A DNA stretch of 64,000 bases, from positions 35,342,501-35,406,500 of the forward strand of contig NC_088930.1 of NCBI RefSeq assembly GCF_038396675.1, read 5' to 3'. This document shows positions 12,560 through 60,860 of this stretch, in pieces (position 1 is the stretch's first letter; each line of letters begins with the position of its first letter). Below the pieces are notes generated by a model. That model saw nothing but the letters and a program-made list of their open reading frames with translations, was not told the DNA's origin and made no database searches. The stretch comes from Hydra vulgaris. Lineage: Eukaryota > Cnidaria > Hydrozoa > Anthoathecata > Hydridae. A program made the position numbers and the translations under genes.

Positions 12560-14699
12560 CCAAGCTTTGGTGTAAATATTTTTTTTGATCGTTTAATTTA
12601 GCTAATCCTAGTCTTCAATCCAGCTTGTTGTTGTGTAATGGAGGCTTATATGGTTATAATAAATTATTGTTTGTAAATTGTAAGTCTTACTTTTTTCATT
12701 TTTGTTTGTTTTTTTTGTACAAAAATAGGAAGGGATACAACCTTATTGCGTTTGAATTAATTCCTCGCTACAAAAAAACATTAAAATATCATTTGCATCT
12801 AACTGCCAAGCACTAAGAAAAAGAAAAATGAGTATTAGCTCATTACTTTTCGAGAAAATGACATAATGAGTTTATCAAGAAGTGTGGCAAATTGGTGGTT
12901 CAAAAAGTTATTCGAGAAATTCAGAAATTGATATATTTTACCATCATTACATACGGCACTCCCGGTTTGTCCCACAGCAAATAAATTACTTTTATTTTTC
13001 GTTTTTTTACATTGCGAAAATAAACAGCTATGGGAGGTCAGAGAAAGTGCTATTATAAAATTGATACTAATTGTGTTAGAAGAGAATAAGCTTTACATTA
13101 AAAATTGTTGTGGTCAAACCTAAGACAACTGCACTAAGGAGGAGACATGCCTACCATCACATTTTTCTTTTACAGGATGTACCTCAAGGATTGACGCATT
13201 CAAGCCGCTTACAAAAAAGTTGAGAGGGATCATGAAAGCGTTACATCGTCTAAAAGATTTAAACCATCCAAATGCAAGTAATTATGAAGTGTATTATCTG
13301 ATTAATTGGACGAATTTCTTTGAGTTATTTATTTATATATGCTATTATTACAACTTTTTGGTTAACGCTTGTTAACGTGTTAAGGACGGGAGTCTTCTTC
13401 AATCTATTCAATTCATTTTTCATGATTAAATAAAAAAAATTTGCAATTTAACGAAATCATGTTTGTTGAAAAGAGAATGCAAAAAAAATAAAGATAACTC
13501 CCTAATGAAACTGCGTGCTAAAACCACAATAAAGCATACAAAAGCTGTTAATGTATTGTGTTTAGTGTTGCACCGGTCATCTTACTTGTCAAATGAGAAC
13601 AAGATTTTTAGTAATTCAGAAATATTTGACAGCAAATAAACTACGTTTAAAAGCTGAGAATCTTGCTAAATTTTACCCAGCAGATAAAGTAGAATTGAGT
13701 TTTCTGAGAAAGTTCGTTATTTTTTTTCCCGTTAGAAAAAAACATTCTAGCAATAGAAAACCTTGTTGAACTTTTAAATGAAATTTATGAAAAAGGACTA
13801 CACTCAAAAATTCACAATGTTTGGTTTCACTTTAAATCTTTCTAAACTTTCCTGTTTCAACCACTGAAGGCAAAAGTTCTTTTAGCTGGCTTTTGTGAAA
13901 GACTATCTTTATTCTACAATTTTTCTGGAGCGATTATGCTATTCGATGATCCTTTGCATTGAATCAGATTTAGTTATTAGCTTGTAATACGAAAAAATTA
14001 TTTCAAATTTTGCCTCTAAGAAGACCCTGAAAATGACAGTTACAGTAACGTCAATAAGATGTTAGATTTTTATAAAAAAAAAAAAAATAAGTATACTAAT
14101 TTGTATGCTATTTATCATTTTAAGACTCTGAATATCATATGGCATCACAATAGCTTTGTGCCTGATTGATAGTATTATATACCTCAGAACAATGTTTTTC
14201 TATTTGTTTGAAACTTAAGTTATAAGTAAAAAAGTTGCCGAGAAAACACAAGTTATAAAAATGTTTATATATGCCGTCTCCTAAAGTTTTTATTTTATAA
14301 ATCGTTTCATCCAAAACTCAAAAATGAATAAAATTAGTTTGATCTCCACCGGGCCCCTGACCTTTGTACCCTCTTTTCTGCCTAACTGGGTTGTGATTTT
14401 ATTTAGTTACGCTCACTGAATAATTAGCGCGTACTCTAAAAGTAACCACATTCGCTTGCGAAGAAATAAAAAACAAATTAAATTTTACAACCCGGAGGTA
14501 ACTTAGTGAAATATTTTATTTTCACCATCAATCGTCCACCTTGATATCTGGATAATGAAGTTTATAAATATTATTTCGCAACAGAAAGCAACTATCAGTT
14601 TGCAAGCCAACTAAATAAAAAAATCGAACATAAAAAAGTAGTTATAGAAAATAATTTCTACTCTCGATCAGGCTCTTAAGCAAGTTTAAATAAACGATT
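12560..14699. other. Mostly featureless; one exon-like stretch
   Basis: No confident gene. At 13175-13276 a good acceptor (tttttcttttacag) precedes an open stretch reading IDAFKPLTKKLRGIMKALHR and ends at a possible donor (gcaa|gtaatt). I recognise no family, and nothing nearby joins to it, so I do not call it a gene. Confidence 0.35.
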
Positions 14700-16080
14700 C
14701 TGGAGTAATGTTGTCAAAAACAAACCAACTTTGTCGCCAGAAATTGGTCAAGTCCTATTTGAGTTAAAGCAAACAATCACGCTTGAGAAAAATATAGAAA
14801 TATTGGGTGCCCCTGAATCAGCTTATGCAGCAGATGTTGGTCAACAACTGCCAGCAGCGTTAAACAGCATCACAGAGGTCCTAAAAGTACTAAGCCTCAA
14901 CAATGACAATCGTAATTTCTCCACACGTCTCAAGACAAAAAAAAATATCAAAATAGCTGACCTATTGAGGTAGAATTTAAGGATGTTGCCAAAAAAAAAA
15001 TTAGATTCGCATACTCTTGCAAACTTACTGCACATGAAATCTTCAAAAAATATACAGCCTTTTCTGATTTATTGTCAGCTGAAAGAGAGCTTGAGTATCA
15101 ACTTCGCAAAGACCACAAAGCTCGTAAAAACAAGCTTTACATCAACAACCCCAGTGCACCTTTTCAATAAGGTATCCGCTCAATCGCTACAAAACATCAA
15201 AACATCTGCTAACCATTAAGAACAACAATGCTTGTCAAACCCAAGCATTGGATAACGCTGTTTAATCAGAGTCTTATAAAAGAACGTCAGCTATTTTACA
15301 TAGTCATTAAGCAGAGTGGAAAGTACTTGCATTTTGAAAAATCAAACTGATCCCCAAAAGAATACGTATATTGGTTATGTATAACTAACATTCTTCATAG
15401 CTGGCCTACATCCTGGACTGCAGCTTATTTAGTTAACTGTTGCCAAAAAGTAAAAAAAATTAATCACACTACTTCAGTTGAGTGATCACTTATTTTTACT
15501 CTTCGGCGATGTGTATATATTTCCAATCAGTGCACTGATTGGAGATAAAGTTCCATTCACCTTATCTCAATTCATTGTTGACAGTGTCGTACAGGTTAAT
15601 GGTATAAAACTCAATAACTCAAACGTTAAGTCAGCAGAATTATTTCTTAGTGCTCTAATAACCATACTCTACCACGACCCATTCTCAATAGTACTGAGCT
15701 CGAAACTGTCAACAGCTACAAATACCTTGATATCCTGACTCAATGAGAATCTTGATTGGGATAAATAATAGATAAAAGTGCACAACACCATAAAATCAGT
15801 TTCATTTTTACTTAAGCGCCTTAAGCTAATGGATCTCAGATCAACCTTTTACTAGTTTACAGGACGTACCCTATAAGCCACATGATATATAGCGCTCCAG
15901 TTCTTACTTCATGTAGTCTTGCAGTAAAAAAAGAAGTTCAACATTTCCATAAAAATGTCTTACACATCATTCGAATCAACGCAACCAACTTGAGTCACTT
16001 CAATATTTGGTTTGATATTGAACTACTAGACAGAATCTGTATTCATAAACTACAAAGGATTCTTCCTTAAAAAAATCATC
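14700..16080 (+). pseudogene. Degenerate non-LTR retrotransposon, ORF1-like plus RT C-terminal part
   Basis: Several + strand open pieces in shifting frames. The first (14731-14973) continues in another frame at about 14980-15160 with IRFAYSCKLTAHEIFKKY and a Glu/Lys-rich helix, and looks like an ORF1 or gag-like protein. From 15640 to 16080 the pieces read SYKYLDILTQ, NLDWDK, then LIY(S)APVLTS, HKNVLHIIRINATN and ELLDRICIHKLQRIL. This matches the region downstream of the LINE reverse-transcriptase palm in order and spacing. Stops and frameshifts are frequent. The clade is undecided; a different family from the LINE at 42.4-45.2 kb. Confidence 0.5.
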
Positions 16081-16633
16081 CAATAACCATCAAATTAACT
16101 CGCACCAATAGTTAAAACCCTGACACCACTACTATATATCAACAATCTTTTATTTAAAAATATCTCTGCATTTTTTGTAATGGTGTTAGTGACCTTAATA
16201 TCCCTCGCAATGGTGAGAACTCTGCTGCTTTCTTAATGCGCAAATGAACTGTTTATTTACGTTACTTTTACATTTTTGCGGTTTTAGCTAATTAGAAACA
16301 TATTTAGCATTAGAAGAAATTGTACAATTTATAATTTGTAGCATCAGTTTAAATAAAGATTTTTATATTTAAAATTAGAAAAATCAGAAAATAAAAAACA
16401 AAAAAAAGTTTTATTAAAATTTTTTATTAATAGAAACTGTTGGAGCTAGGTCTCATTTGTTGAGACGACCACTTGTTTTTATTGAAAACAAATGATTTGT
16501 TTCAGCTCAAAATTGTAACCTTGACGACGATAATATTTAAAAACCGTAAATATAATATGGCGAAAAAAATATGCGCAGTTGGTTACTATGTCGCTGAGTT
16601 TTTCTAAGCTAAGATGTGTTTATAATTAATATC
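16081..16633. other. Upstream region of CFAP210
   Basis: AT-rich sequence immediately 5' of the CFAP210 start codon. No TATA or initiator element can be chosen with confidence at this base composition. Confidence 0.4.
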
Positions 16634-54001
<37,368 letters not shown>

Positions 54002-54140
54002 TTTTTGAGTTGCATAATTTTTATTATTGTATTAAATTAATGCTTAGATGCGTTATATAATGTGAGATACGCGTTATGAAATATGTGACGTGATTTTTTT
54101 TATCTAAATATTTTAAAGTTATTTATAGGTAATAATATAT

Positions 54141-54230
54141 AAAGTATTTTATATATACAAAACCTTTTTTTCTTTCTAAAAAAGTATTTTATATATACAA
54201 AACCTTTTTTTCTTTCTAAAAAAGTATTTT
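54141..54230. repeat. 40-bp tandem duplication 140 bp after the CFAP210 stop
   Basis: Two exact 40-bp copies (54141-54180, 54181-54220; each begins aaagtattttatatatacaa) plus ten bases of a third. Lies in the probable 3' UTR or just beyond it. Confidence 0.95.
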
Positions 54231-54860
54231 ATAAGAGCTGAAATGTTATATAAGAAACACGAGAAACATCTATTTTCATTCTGTTTTATATTTAGCTTCA
54301 AAAGCTTTGAAATTTTTTTAATTTTTATTAACTTATTGTTGTGAAATTTTTTAAAAATTTATCAGCTTATGACAAACACAATTACAAAATCCTAAACACG
54401 TTATAATTTCGAGATAATGCACACATAAACTATTTTTGCATCGTGCTTCATTATTTTTATGAACAAAGACATCTATTCTTTAAAAAGCAATCCTTAAGAA
54501 ATTTAAAGCTTTCTAAATTACATATAATTTTTCTTTTTTTGTTTGTTTAAGAAAAACAGAATATTTTTTATTCTTGACACTTGTTTCGTAGTTTTATTCT
54601 ACATGTTAAGAAGATTTAATTTACAACTAAAACTCTGGTATATAAAATTTTATTGAAATACTAACGAACAAATAAACTTGTAACAAAAAAAAAATTTCTT
54701 CAAATAATTTTTTAAATAGAACTAATTACGATTGTTTTAATATTTTGCATACTGTTCCTACAAAAAAACAAACAAATAAAATGCTTTATATTAAATGGGC
54801 AAATCCGTCTTTAAAAAAAAAAACATCAAATATATATATATATATTTATTTATTTAATAA
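54231..54860. other. Downstream of CFAP210: nothing recognised
   Basis: AT-rich. An aataaa at about 54671 could serve as polyadenylation signal, but such hexamers are expected by chance here. Confidence 0.4.
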
Positions 54861-54867
54861 CTATATA

Positions 54868-55040
54868 TAATAGCGCAGTGGTTAGTGCGCTTGCCTTTAG
54901 AAGCTAGAGATTCGCGATTCAACGCTGCACAAGTTTTATATCATCGGTAAAGAAGGAGGGGTGAACTTCCTTTCAAATGCTCTTCCGCGGTGCTCTGTGA
55001 TAAGACAGTAAAGACTTCTTCAGGCTTCTAAAATAAAACA
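54868..55040 (+). repeat. tRNA-derived SINE-like head
   Basis: A-box-like tagcgcagtggttagtgcgc and a weak B-box gcgattcaacgc about 35 bases later. A non-tRNA tail follows (gaaggaggggtgaacttcct ... gacttcttcaggcttc). Typical layout of a tRNA-derived SINE; the 3' limit is uncertain. Confidence 0.5.
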
Positions 55041-55108
55041 TATATATTTTTCCAAAGTTTTTATTCAGCACAAAATGGGCAAACATTCTAATAAAAAAGA
55101 CAATTTTT

Positions 55109-55327
55109 TTGATTTTTGTTAAAAATCATTTTATTTTCAAACTTATATTCGAAAATCACGCCGATGCATTCTTTGAGTATATCAACAATAAACATAGTTC
55201 TATTACTTTTACAATGGAAGAAGAAGTTAAATCAAAAACATCTTTTATGGACCTAACTCTAAATAAAACAAACAATTACCACTGTTTCACAATGTTATGT
55301 TTATTTGACAGTAATTTTGTATTGTAA
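55109..55327 (+). pseudogene. Penelope-like reverse transcriptase fragment
   Basis: Reads FENHADAFFEYINNKHSSIT, FTMEEEVKSKTSFMDLTLNK. In Penelope-like elements this block ('F..yiN..H.nI.Ft.E.E....PFLD') lies just after the catalytic YADD region. Nothing upstream or downstream extends it. Confidence 0.6.
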
Positions 55328-55329
55328 TA

Positions 55330-55800
55330 TTTATTTAACTAAGTTTTATTTTTTTCAGATTTCTATTTATTAATATGTAATTAAAATCTGTCATAATGGA
55401 AACTAACATAATGATCGATATATACAAATGATATTAAAGAATACTCCTGGTATAAACGACAAGGAAATTAAGGCCAATAAAAAAGCAAGTAGTTTTTTGT
55501 CTGCTTGCAACCCCTGAGCATTTAACCTTTAATAATGCATCTCTTACAACTAAAAATGTTCATTATACAAAGATAAATATCCTTTACTATGTGGAAAAAA
55601 CATGATGAATTTATGAATTTAATGAAATGCAACAATAACCGAAGAATTTTTTATCCCAGGAATCTAGAAATTTATGTCAACATTAAACTGAGGCTTAAAC
55701 TTGAGTCTGAGCTGCTGGACACAGCTCAGTTCGCTTTGAAATTGAAAAGTGATGCAGAAGACAAATTAAATCTGGTGAACACATATTTGAGCCCCTGAGG
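55330..55800. other. No recognised gene
   Basis: Holds an open stretch at 55589-55798 (+) rich in Lys/Leu with no family I recognise. Its 3' end runs into the MITE that follows. Confidence 0.35.
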
Positions 55801-56031
55801 TGCAAAGTGGTATAAGTCACTCATATCTAGTTTGGTATAAGTCTGACTAATATCACTATGGCTGTGAACAAAAACAGCTGTTTAGTGAGGAGCATAACAA
55901 AAAACAGTTCCAGCATCATTATCGATATCATTAGACTTATACCATTCTGCCATGTAATAGAATAAACAAAATGCTAACCATAGGTGACAATAACTCAAAA
56001 TATTGAAAAAAGTGACTTATACCACTATGCA
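55801..56031. mobile_element. MITE with 21-bp inverted ends
   Basis: Left end TGCAAAGTGGTATAAGTCAC, right end read inward TGCATAGTGGTATAAGTCAC. The gtggtataagtc motif and tggtataagtct recur inside. 231 bp with no coding. Target duplication unclear. Confidence 0.75.
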
Positions 56032-56039
56032 TCTCATGA

Positions 56040-56850
56040 ACTCATTTGTTCCTCATGATATTCTCAAGAATCCAAATGTTGTCGCCTGAAGCGTGAGAAA
56101 TAACGTTAGTATTACTAAGATGAACCTATCCGTCATGATGTTTTTTATCTACCTCTTTTGGTATCTGGGGTCAATGGAGCTAAGTTTCTTGGTGTATTAT
56201 TCCTTCCGAGTTTAACCTCAAAAACTTGTCTGAAACATTGTCGCTGTTGCTACATAAAATTTACTCTTAGATTGGAAATGTTACAAAAACATCAAAGGCA
56301 TAGTCTTTGACAAAACATTCACGAATACAGGCTTCAACAAAGCAATTGTTAATTACATTTTGTGGTATATTATTAAAATTTTTTTTGCGTAAAATCTAGG
56401 ATTAGAATTGAGGGGAAGACTTCAAGTAATGGCCTAAGTGTTATAATGCTATAAACTATAGGTTTTTCAAAGAATTAATTTATTAACTCTTTACACCACA
56501 GGACAGCACACTCCTGCAGTTGTCTGCCTTCAGAGGGAGCTAGTCACTTGTTGTAGTTTGCGTGTCTCAGGCATGTAGTAAAAGTCATTCTTAGCGACTG
56601 TTAGGATTAAAAATAACTTTTTTTCACACATTTTTTTAATAGAGATTTAATAAGTTAGGCAAATGTTGCAAAGGCAATAGTTCCTTGTTTTAAATCACTT
56701 CATATTCTAGAAACACCCGGTTAAAGCTAAATCATACTACAATGCATTTATGAAACTAAATCAAAATACAGACACACAACAAAAATACAGTTGTAAAAAT
56801 AGGAACGTCGTCACACTTCAACCAAACATGAATACGGACAATTAAAATTG
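56040..56850. other. Probable retroelement debris, unassigned
   Basis: Around 56150-56230 a + strand stretch reads LPLLVSGVNGAKFLGVLF, which resembles the region after a LINE reverse transcriptase palm, but it is too short to assign. The rest is featureless. Confidence 0.3.
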
Positions 56851-56857
56851 TTAAAAG

Positions 56858-59052
56858 CATGGCCTACATAAAGTATACAGTCTAATATTCCGCATACTTG
56901 CCGAAAAAATAGAAGGCCAGTTTAGTAAGCAGTTAAAGTTATTGAGTGTATACAAGTTGACGAGAGTTTCCACGTAAAAAACTATTTTTGTAATGGTCAT
57001 AATTGTATATTAACTCGTAAAAGTATGTTTGAAAACTTTCCTGCCTATTTAAGAAGTCAAGCGGAATAAAATTTCTCAGTTTTCGAAGAACTTAAAAAAT
57101 AAGATATCTAAAAAAACCAATGTACTCTGATAACCTAATTCGATATGCATTATTATTGTGCTATACATTAATGCAATCCTACAAAGTACTTTTGGAAGAA
57201 TTTCAATTACCATCACTTTCTTTATTAAATAAAATTTGTTCTGGTAACATTGATGCTCTAAAAGCTGCAAAATTAATACTTGAAAATGGCAAAATGTCAC
57301 AAGATTAAGGAAAACATCCCATACATTATAAAAGCTATTCCAGTTGTAAAAATTGATAGTGATTGGTTAAAAAATGAGATTCTTGAAACTTTGAATCTTT
57401 TGCTTAATAGTGGGTTTGTTGTGCGAGCTATTGTGCGATAATCATGCAAGCAATGTTTCTGCATTAAATTGTTATCAGAATACGAAAATGGCTTTGATAG
57501 CTTCTCAATTTTATATAACTGCAGAAAAGTTTATTTATTCTATGATGCAGTACATTTAATTAAAAATGTGAGAAACAACTTGTTAAATCGAAAAAGGTTT
57601 TTGTTTTCCCCATTTGACCAATTGAGTTTATTGGGTTTAAAGATGATATTGCAATTAAAGGTGGAGAAGTGTCTTGGAAACTGTTTCATGACGTCCATGA
57701 AAAAGATCTTGCTTTAGATGCAGATTTACATAAAGCTCCAAAACTAACAAATAAAGTGCTACACCCAGGAAAATATAAACAAAATGTTCAAATAGCTCTT
57801 GACTTGTTTAATGAAAGTATAATAGCTGGTTTGAAATTATACTTTCCTTTACGTGAGGATGCTGTTGGCTTTTTACGATTGTTTTATAAATGGTGGATTA
57901 TTGCTAATAGTTAAAACCAGTTTTGTTCCAATAGCTATTTAGAAAATGCTGCTATCTTGCATGATTGATAATTGGGAAAAACAAATAATCTTGAACTGTG
58001 AGAAAATTTTTATGTCCACTCAAACTAGTTCAGCGTTTAAACAAACACTTAATTGTCATGCTTCTTTAATTGAAGATCTTTTAAACGATGGTTATAAATT
58101 TGTCATGGCTGCAAGATTTCAAAGTGATCCAATAAAAAGGTTTGGACAGTACAGACAGATAAGTGGTGGTACGTTTTTGGTGAGCTTAAAAGATGCTTTG
58201 TGTTCCGAGCGAATTATCAAATTTAAAAGTTTAGTTAATGAAAGCATTGACATCAACAATAGTGATTTCAAAATGACTAACGATCAAAAAAATATTTTAA
58301 ACAATGTTTTGGAAACACTTCAGTGCACTTCTTTAAATAATTTGTCTTTGTCAGAAGATAGCAGAAAAGTTGCCTTTCATATTGCAGGTTATATTGCAAA
58401 AAAAATTTCAAAAAGATTTGGTAAATGCTATAATGAACTAATGATTAGAATAGATAAAATGATTCTCCAGATAAACAACATATTAAAATTTTATCAAGGG
58501 GAGGACTGACTATAACATCTACCGATCTGGGTAATTATACTTGTGGTGCTTTTGCAATTTTAGACTTTACTTTTGATCAACAACACCGATTTGCCATTAA
58601 AAACAACTGCTCAGTTTATTTTAAAAACATTTTTGTTCAAAAAAAATATCCTTTGTTCTGATCACCAAAAACTTGGGATAAATCTCATAAACAAAACAAT
58701 CAGTAATATATTCTTCAATAATAAAAGAAAAATAATTACTAATGGAAATATTATGGACAATATAGTTAGTTTTAAAAAAAGGCAACGAAAAAAGCAAGAT
58801 TAAACATAAATAAATGAAATTAACAAGTTTTTAATGAACAATATTTCTTTTTTTATTTCTCTAGAAAAATGTAAGAAATTATAAAAAATTCTTAAAAAAA
58901 AATTTTGTTGTTTTTGAAAATATTTTTGAGAATAAATGCATTTTGTTTGTTTATTTGCTTTGCTTTTTATAGCGCAATAATTATTTTTTAATAGCCTTCT
59001 ATTTTTTCGGCAAATACGCGGAACAAACGGCCGTACACTTTATGTAGGACAT
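56858..59052 (+). mobile_element. P-superfamily transposon with paired termini, 2195 bp
   Basis: Left terminus 56858-56917 and right terminus 58994-59052 are inverted copies over about 59 bp (shared blocks cctacataaagt, ttccgc, ttgccgaaaaaatagaaggc). Flanks are GTTAAAAG (56850-56857) and GTTAAAAT (59053-59060), an 8-bp duplication with one mismatch, as made by P-element transposases. The transposase inside is broken. Confidence 0.85.
57076..58803 (+). pseudogene. P element / THAP9-like transposase, multiple frameshifts
   Basis: Pieces in order on the + strand: RYALLLCYTLMQSYKVLLEE, FQLPSLSLLNKICSGNIDAL, YDAVHLIKNVRNNLLNRKRF (normally D..H.LKNIRNNLL, around a catalytic residue), NKVLHPGKYKQNVQIALDLF, REDAVGFLRLFYKWW, SDPIKRFGQYRQISGGTFLV and KVAFHIAGYIAKKISKRF. 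The last piece is basic. This is the domain order of P-element and THAP9 transposases. The N-terminal THAP zinc finger is not visible. At least four frame breaks (near 57310, 57480, 57690, 57920) make it inactive; 57946-58509 is still one open block. Confidence 0.85.
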
Positions 59053-59060
59053 GTTAAAAT

Positions 59061-59612
59061 TATCAATTAGTTTCTTTTTCAACTGCATTTAATCACTGCA
59101 GTTACTTCAAAAGCATGTTTTAGACAACTTATATTTGTCACAGATTACATTCTGAAATGAACATATGTTATATGTCCAAGTATACTGCCCCACCGAGAGA
59201 CTGAGAAACGCAATTTTTCAAAGAACTTAAAACTAATTTCCCTTTGAAACCTTTCTGGTTTCATTGCAATTATATGAGCAAATATAATTTAAAGCTCACA
59301 AATAATGACGCCGCGTGATACAATGCTCTAATTGCTATCGACTAAACGACCATCATGTGGGACTCGCTTCCTGCATTTCAACAGACAACTACTCTTATTT
59401 TAAGCCAAAAGTGGGCTTGCTTACTTTTGCCGTGACAGGGCAGTGCAACAATACTCGTCAATAAATAGAAATAAGTTAATAATTTACAGCGTTCATTTAA
59501 ATAAATTACAAACAATTTACAGCATCTATTAAAATGCAAAAAAATATAAAAAGAATATAATTACATTTTACAATTTATAAAAATCTTTTTAACAAAAACG
59601 ATTAAAAAAAGT
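59061..59612. other. 3' flank of the small HSP gene
   Basis: No coding signal. Because the sHSP gene is on the - strand, this is its 3' UTR and downstream region; no polyadenylation site can be picked with confidence. Confidence 0.4.
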
Positions 59613-60725
59613 TTACTCTTCCATTTTGATTTCAAGTTGGAGTGGAGCCTGAACTTGACTTCGCGGGGCTTCTATTGCTAACTTAAAGTCTTTAGTATAG
59701 CGAGAACTTAATTGAGACGGATCGACATCATCTGGTAAAGAGATGTTTCTGGTAAACTGCTTGTGGTGGAAACTCAAACCGTGTTCGCCACTGTTTTCAG
59801 TTTTGGTTTCACCATGAACAATTAAATCTCTACCTTTTACTTGAATCGAAATTTCTTCTGGCTTGAAACCTTTTACATCTAAAGTGCATTTAAATGTCTC
59901 TTTTGTTGATTCTCCAGAACCAGACGTTATATGTAGCTTTTTAGGAGCTTCTATATGCAAAATACCATCTTGACTAATGTTTGAAGTAAGTGCCGTAAGA
60001 TCTACGTCATCTGGGATAGTATATTTTCGATGGAATTCACTGCAATCAAATCCATTTTCATTTTCGTTACGATGCTTTCCACTTACTTCAAGAGTTTGTC
60101 CTAAACATCGAGAAATAAAAATGAGAACAGAATAATAATGGGATGAAATACGTATTTAAGTAAATGGATGAAATACGTATTAAAGTATATATAAATAGCA
60201 AGTGCTAATTTATAAAAGCTATTTGATTTCATATTACTTTCTTTGAAAGCAGCATTTTTAACTGTTGTTTTGTAACAACAGTTAAAAATGCTGACAACAT
60301 TCTCAAGTTACGCATAACTTGACAACATTCTCAAGTTAGGTATAATCTCTCATAATCAAAATCTCTCAGTTCTTATAACAATTATTATGGTAAGAGTGAC
60401 ATAAAATAAACAAACAAATAGAAAAAAAATAACGGAAGATCCAAAATGGATTTTGATGCAATATTATAACTTTTCACACTTGTATTAAATAGTTTTAGAT
60501 TTAAATACCTTCTACTTTTAGAGTTACTTCCTCTGGCTTGTAGTGCTTTACATTAAGATTTACAACGAATCCGTTTTCCTTGTTAAAAGTCTTTTTCGTA
60601 AGAGCGCCCGCTCCAACATTAAATAATGGATAATATCTTAGGGGAGGAAAAGTAGTTTCCATTATATCTTCCAAAGATGGGTAGGAAGTAAAATGTTTAT
60701 GAACAGGAATGTGCCACAAAGACAT
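59613..60725 (-). CDS. Small heat shock protein with two alpha-crystallin domains
   Basis: Two coding exons, 60725-60509 and 60100-59613, joined in frame (G|GA gives Gly 73), encode 234 residues. ACD1 (about 45-122): GFVVNLNVKHYKPEEVTLKV, EFHRKYTIPDDVD, then SNISQDGILHIEAP with the family's n-G-I/V-L end motif. ACD2 (about 128-215): FKCTLDVKGFKPEEISIQVK, FTRNISLPDDVD, then SSRYTKDFKLAIEAP, in which G-V-L has become F-K-L. The short tail PLQLEIKMEE may supply the I/V-x-I/V contact. Small HSPs are ATP-independent cytosolic holdases that bind unfolding proteins as oligomers. Most have one such domain; tandem domains are known from flatworms. An ag after a T-rich tract 13 bases before the ATG suggests a spliced (cis or trans) 5' leader. 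Confidence 0.93.
60250..60293. repeat. Perfect 20-bp hairpin in the sHSP intron
   Basis: Arm cagcatttttaactgttgtt, loop ttgt, exact complement. Followed by two direct copies of acaacattctcaagtta (60294 and 60322). Confidence 0.95.
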
Positions 60726-60860
60726 TTTTTTTTTCTTCTTAATAAAAAAGTAAAGAAACTTTGAATAAAAACTTTAAAAATAAGCTTAATATAAATTTAA
60801 TAAAATAAACTTAATAAAAAAAAATAAATATTAAATACATTTGTTAAACCCTTTTGCATT

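Noticed and set aside
59961-60100. Small HSP ending upstream at residue MHIEAP as a separate single-domain protein
   Set aside because: The reading frame continues upstream without a break to a good splice acceptor and joins the first exon in phase, completing the first alpha-crystallin domain.
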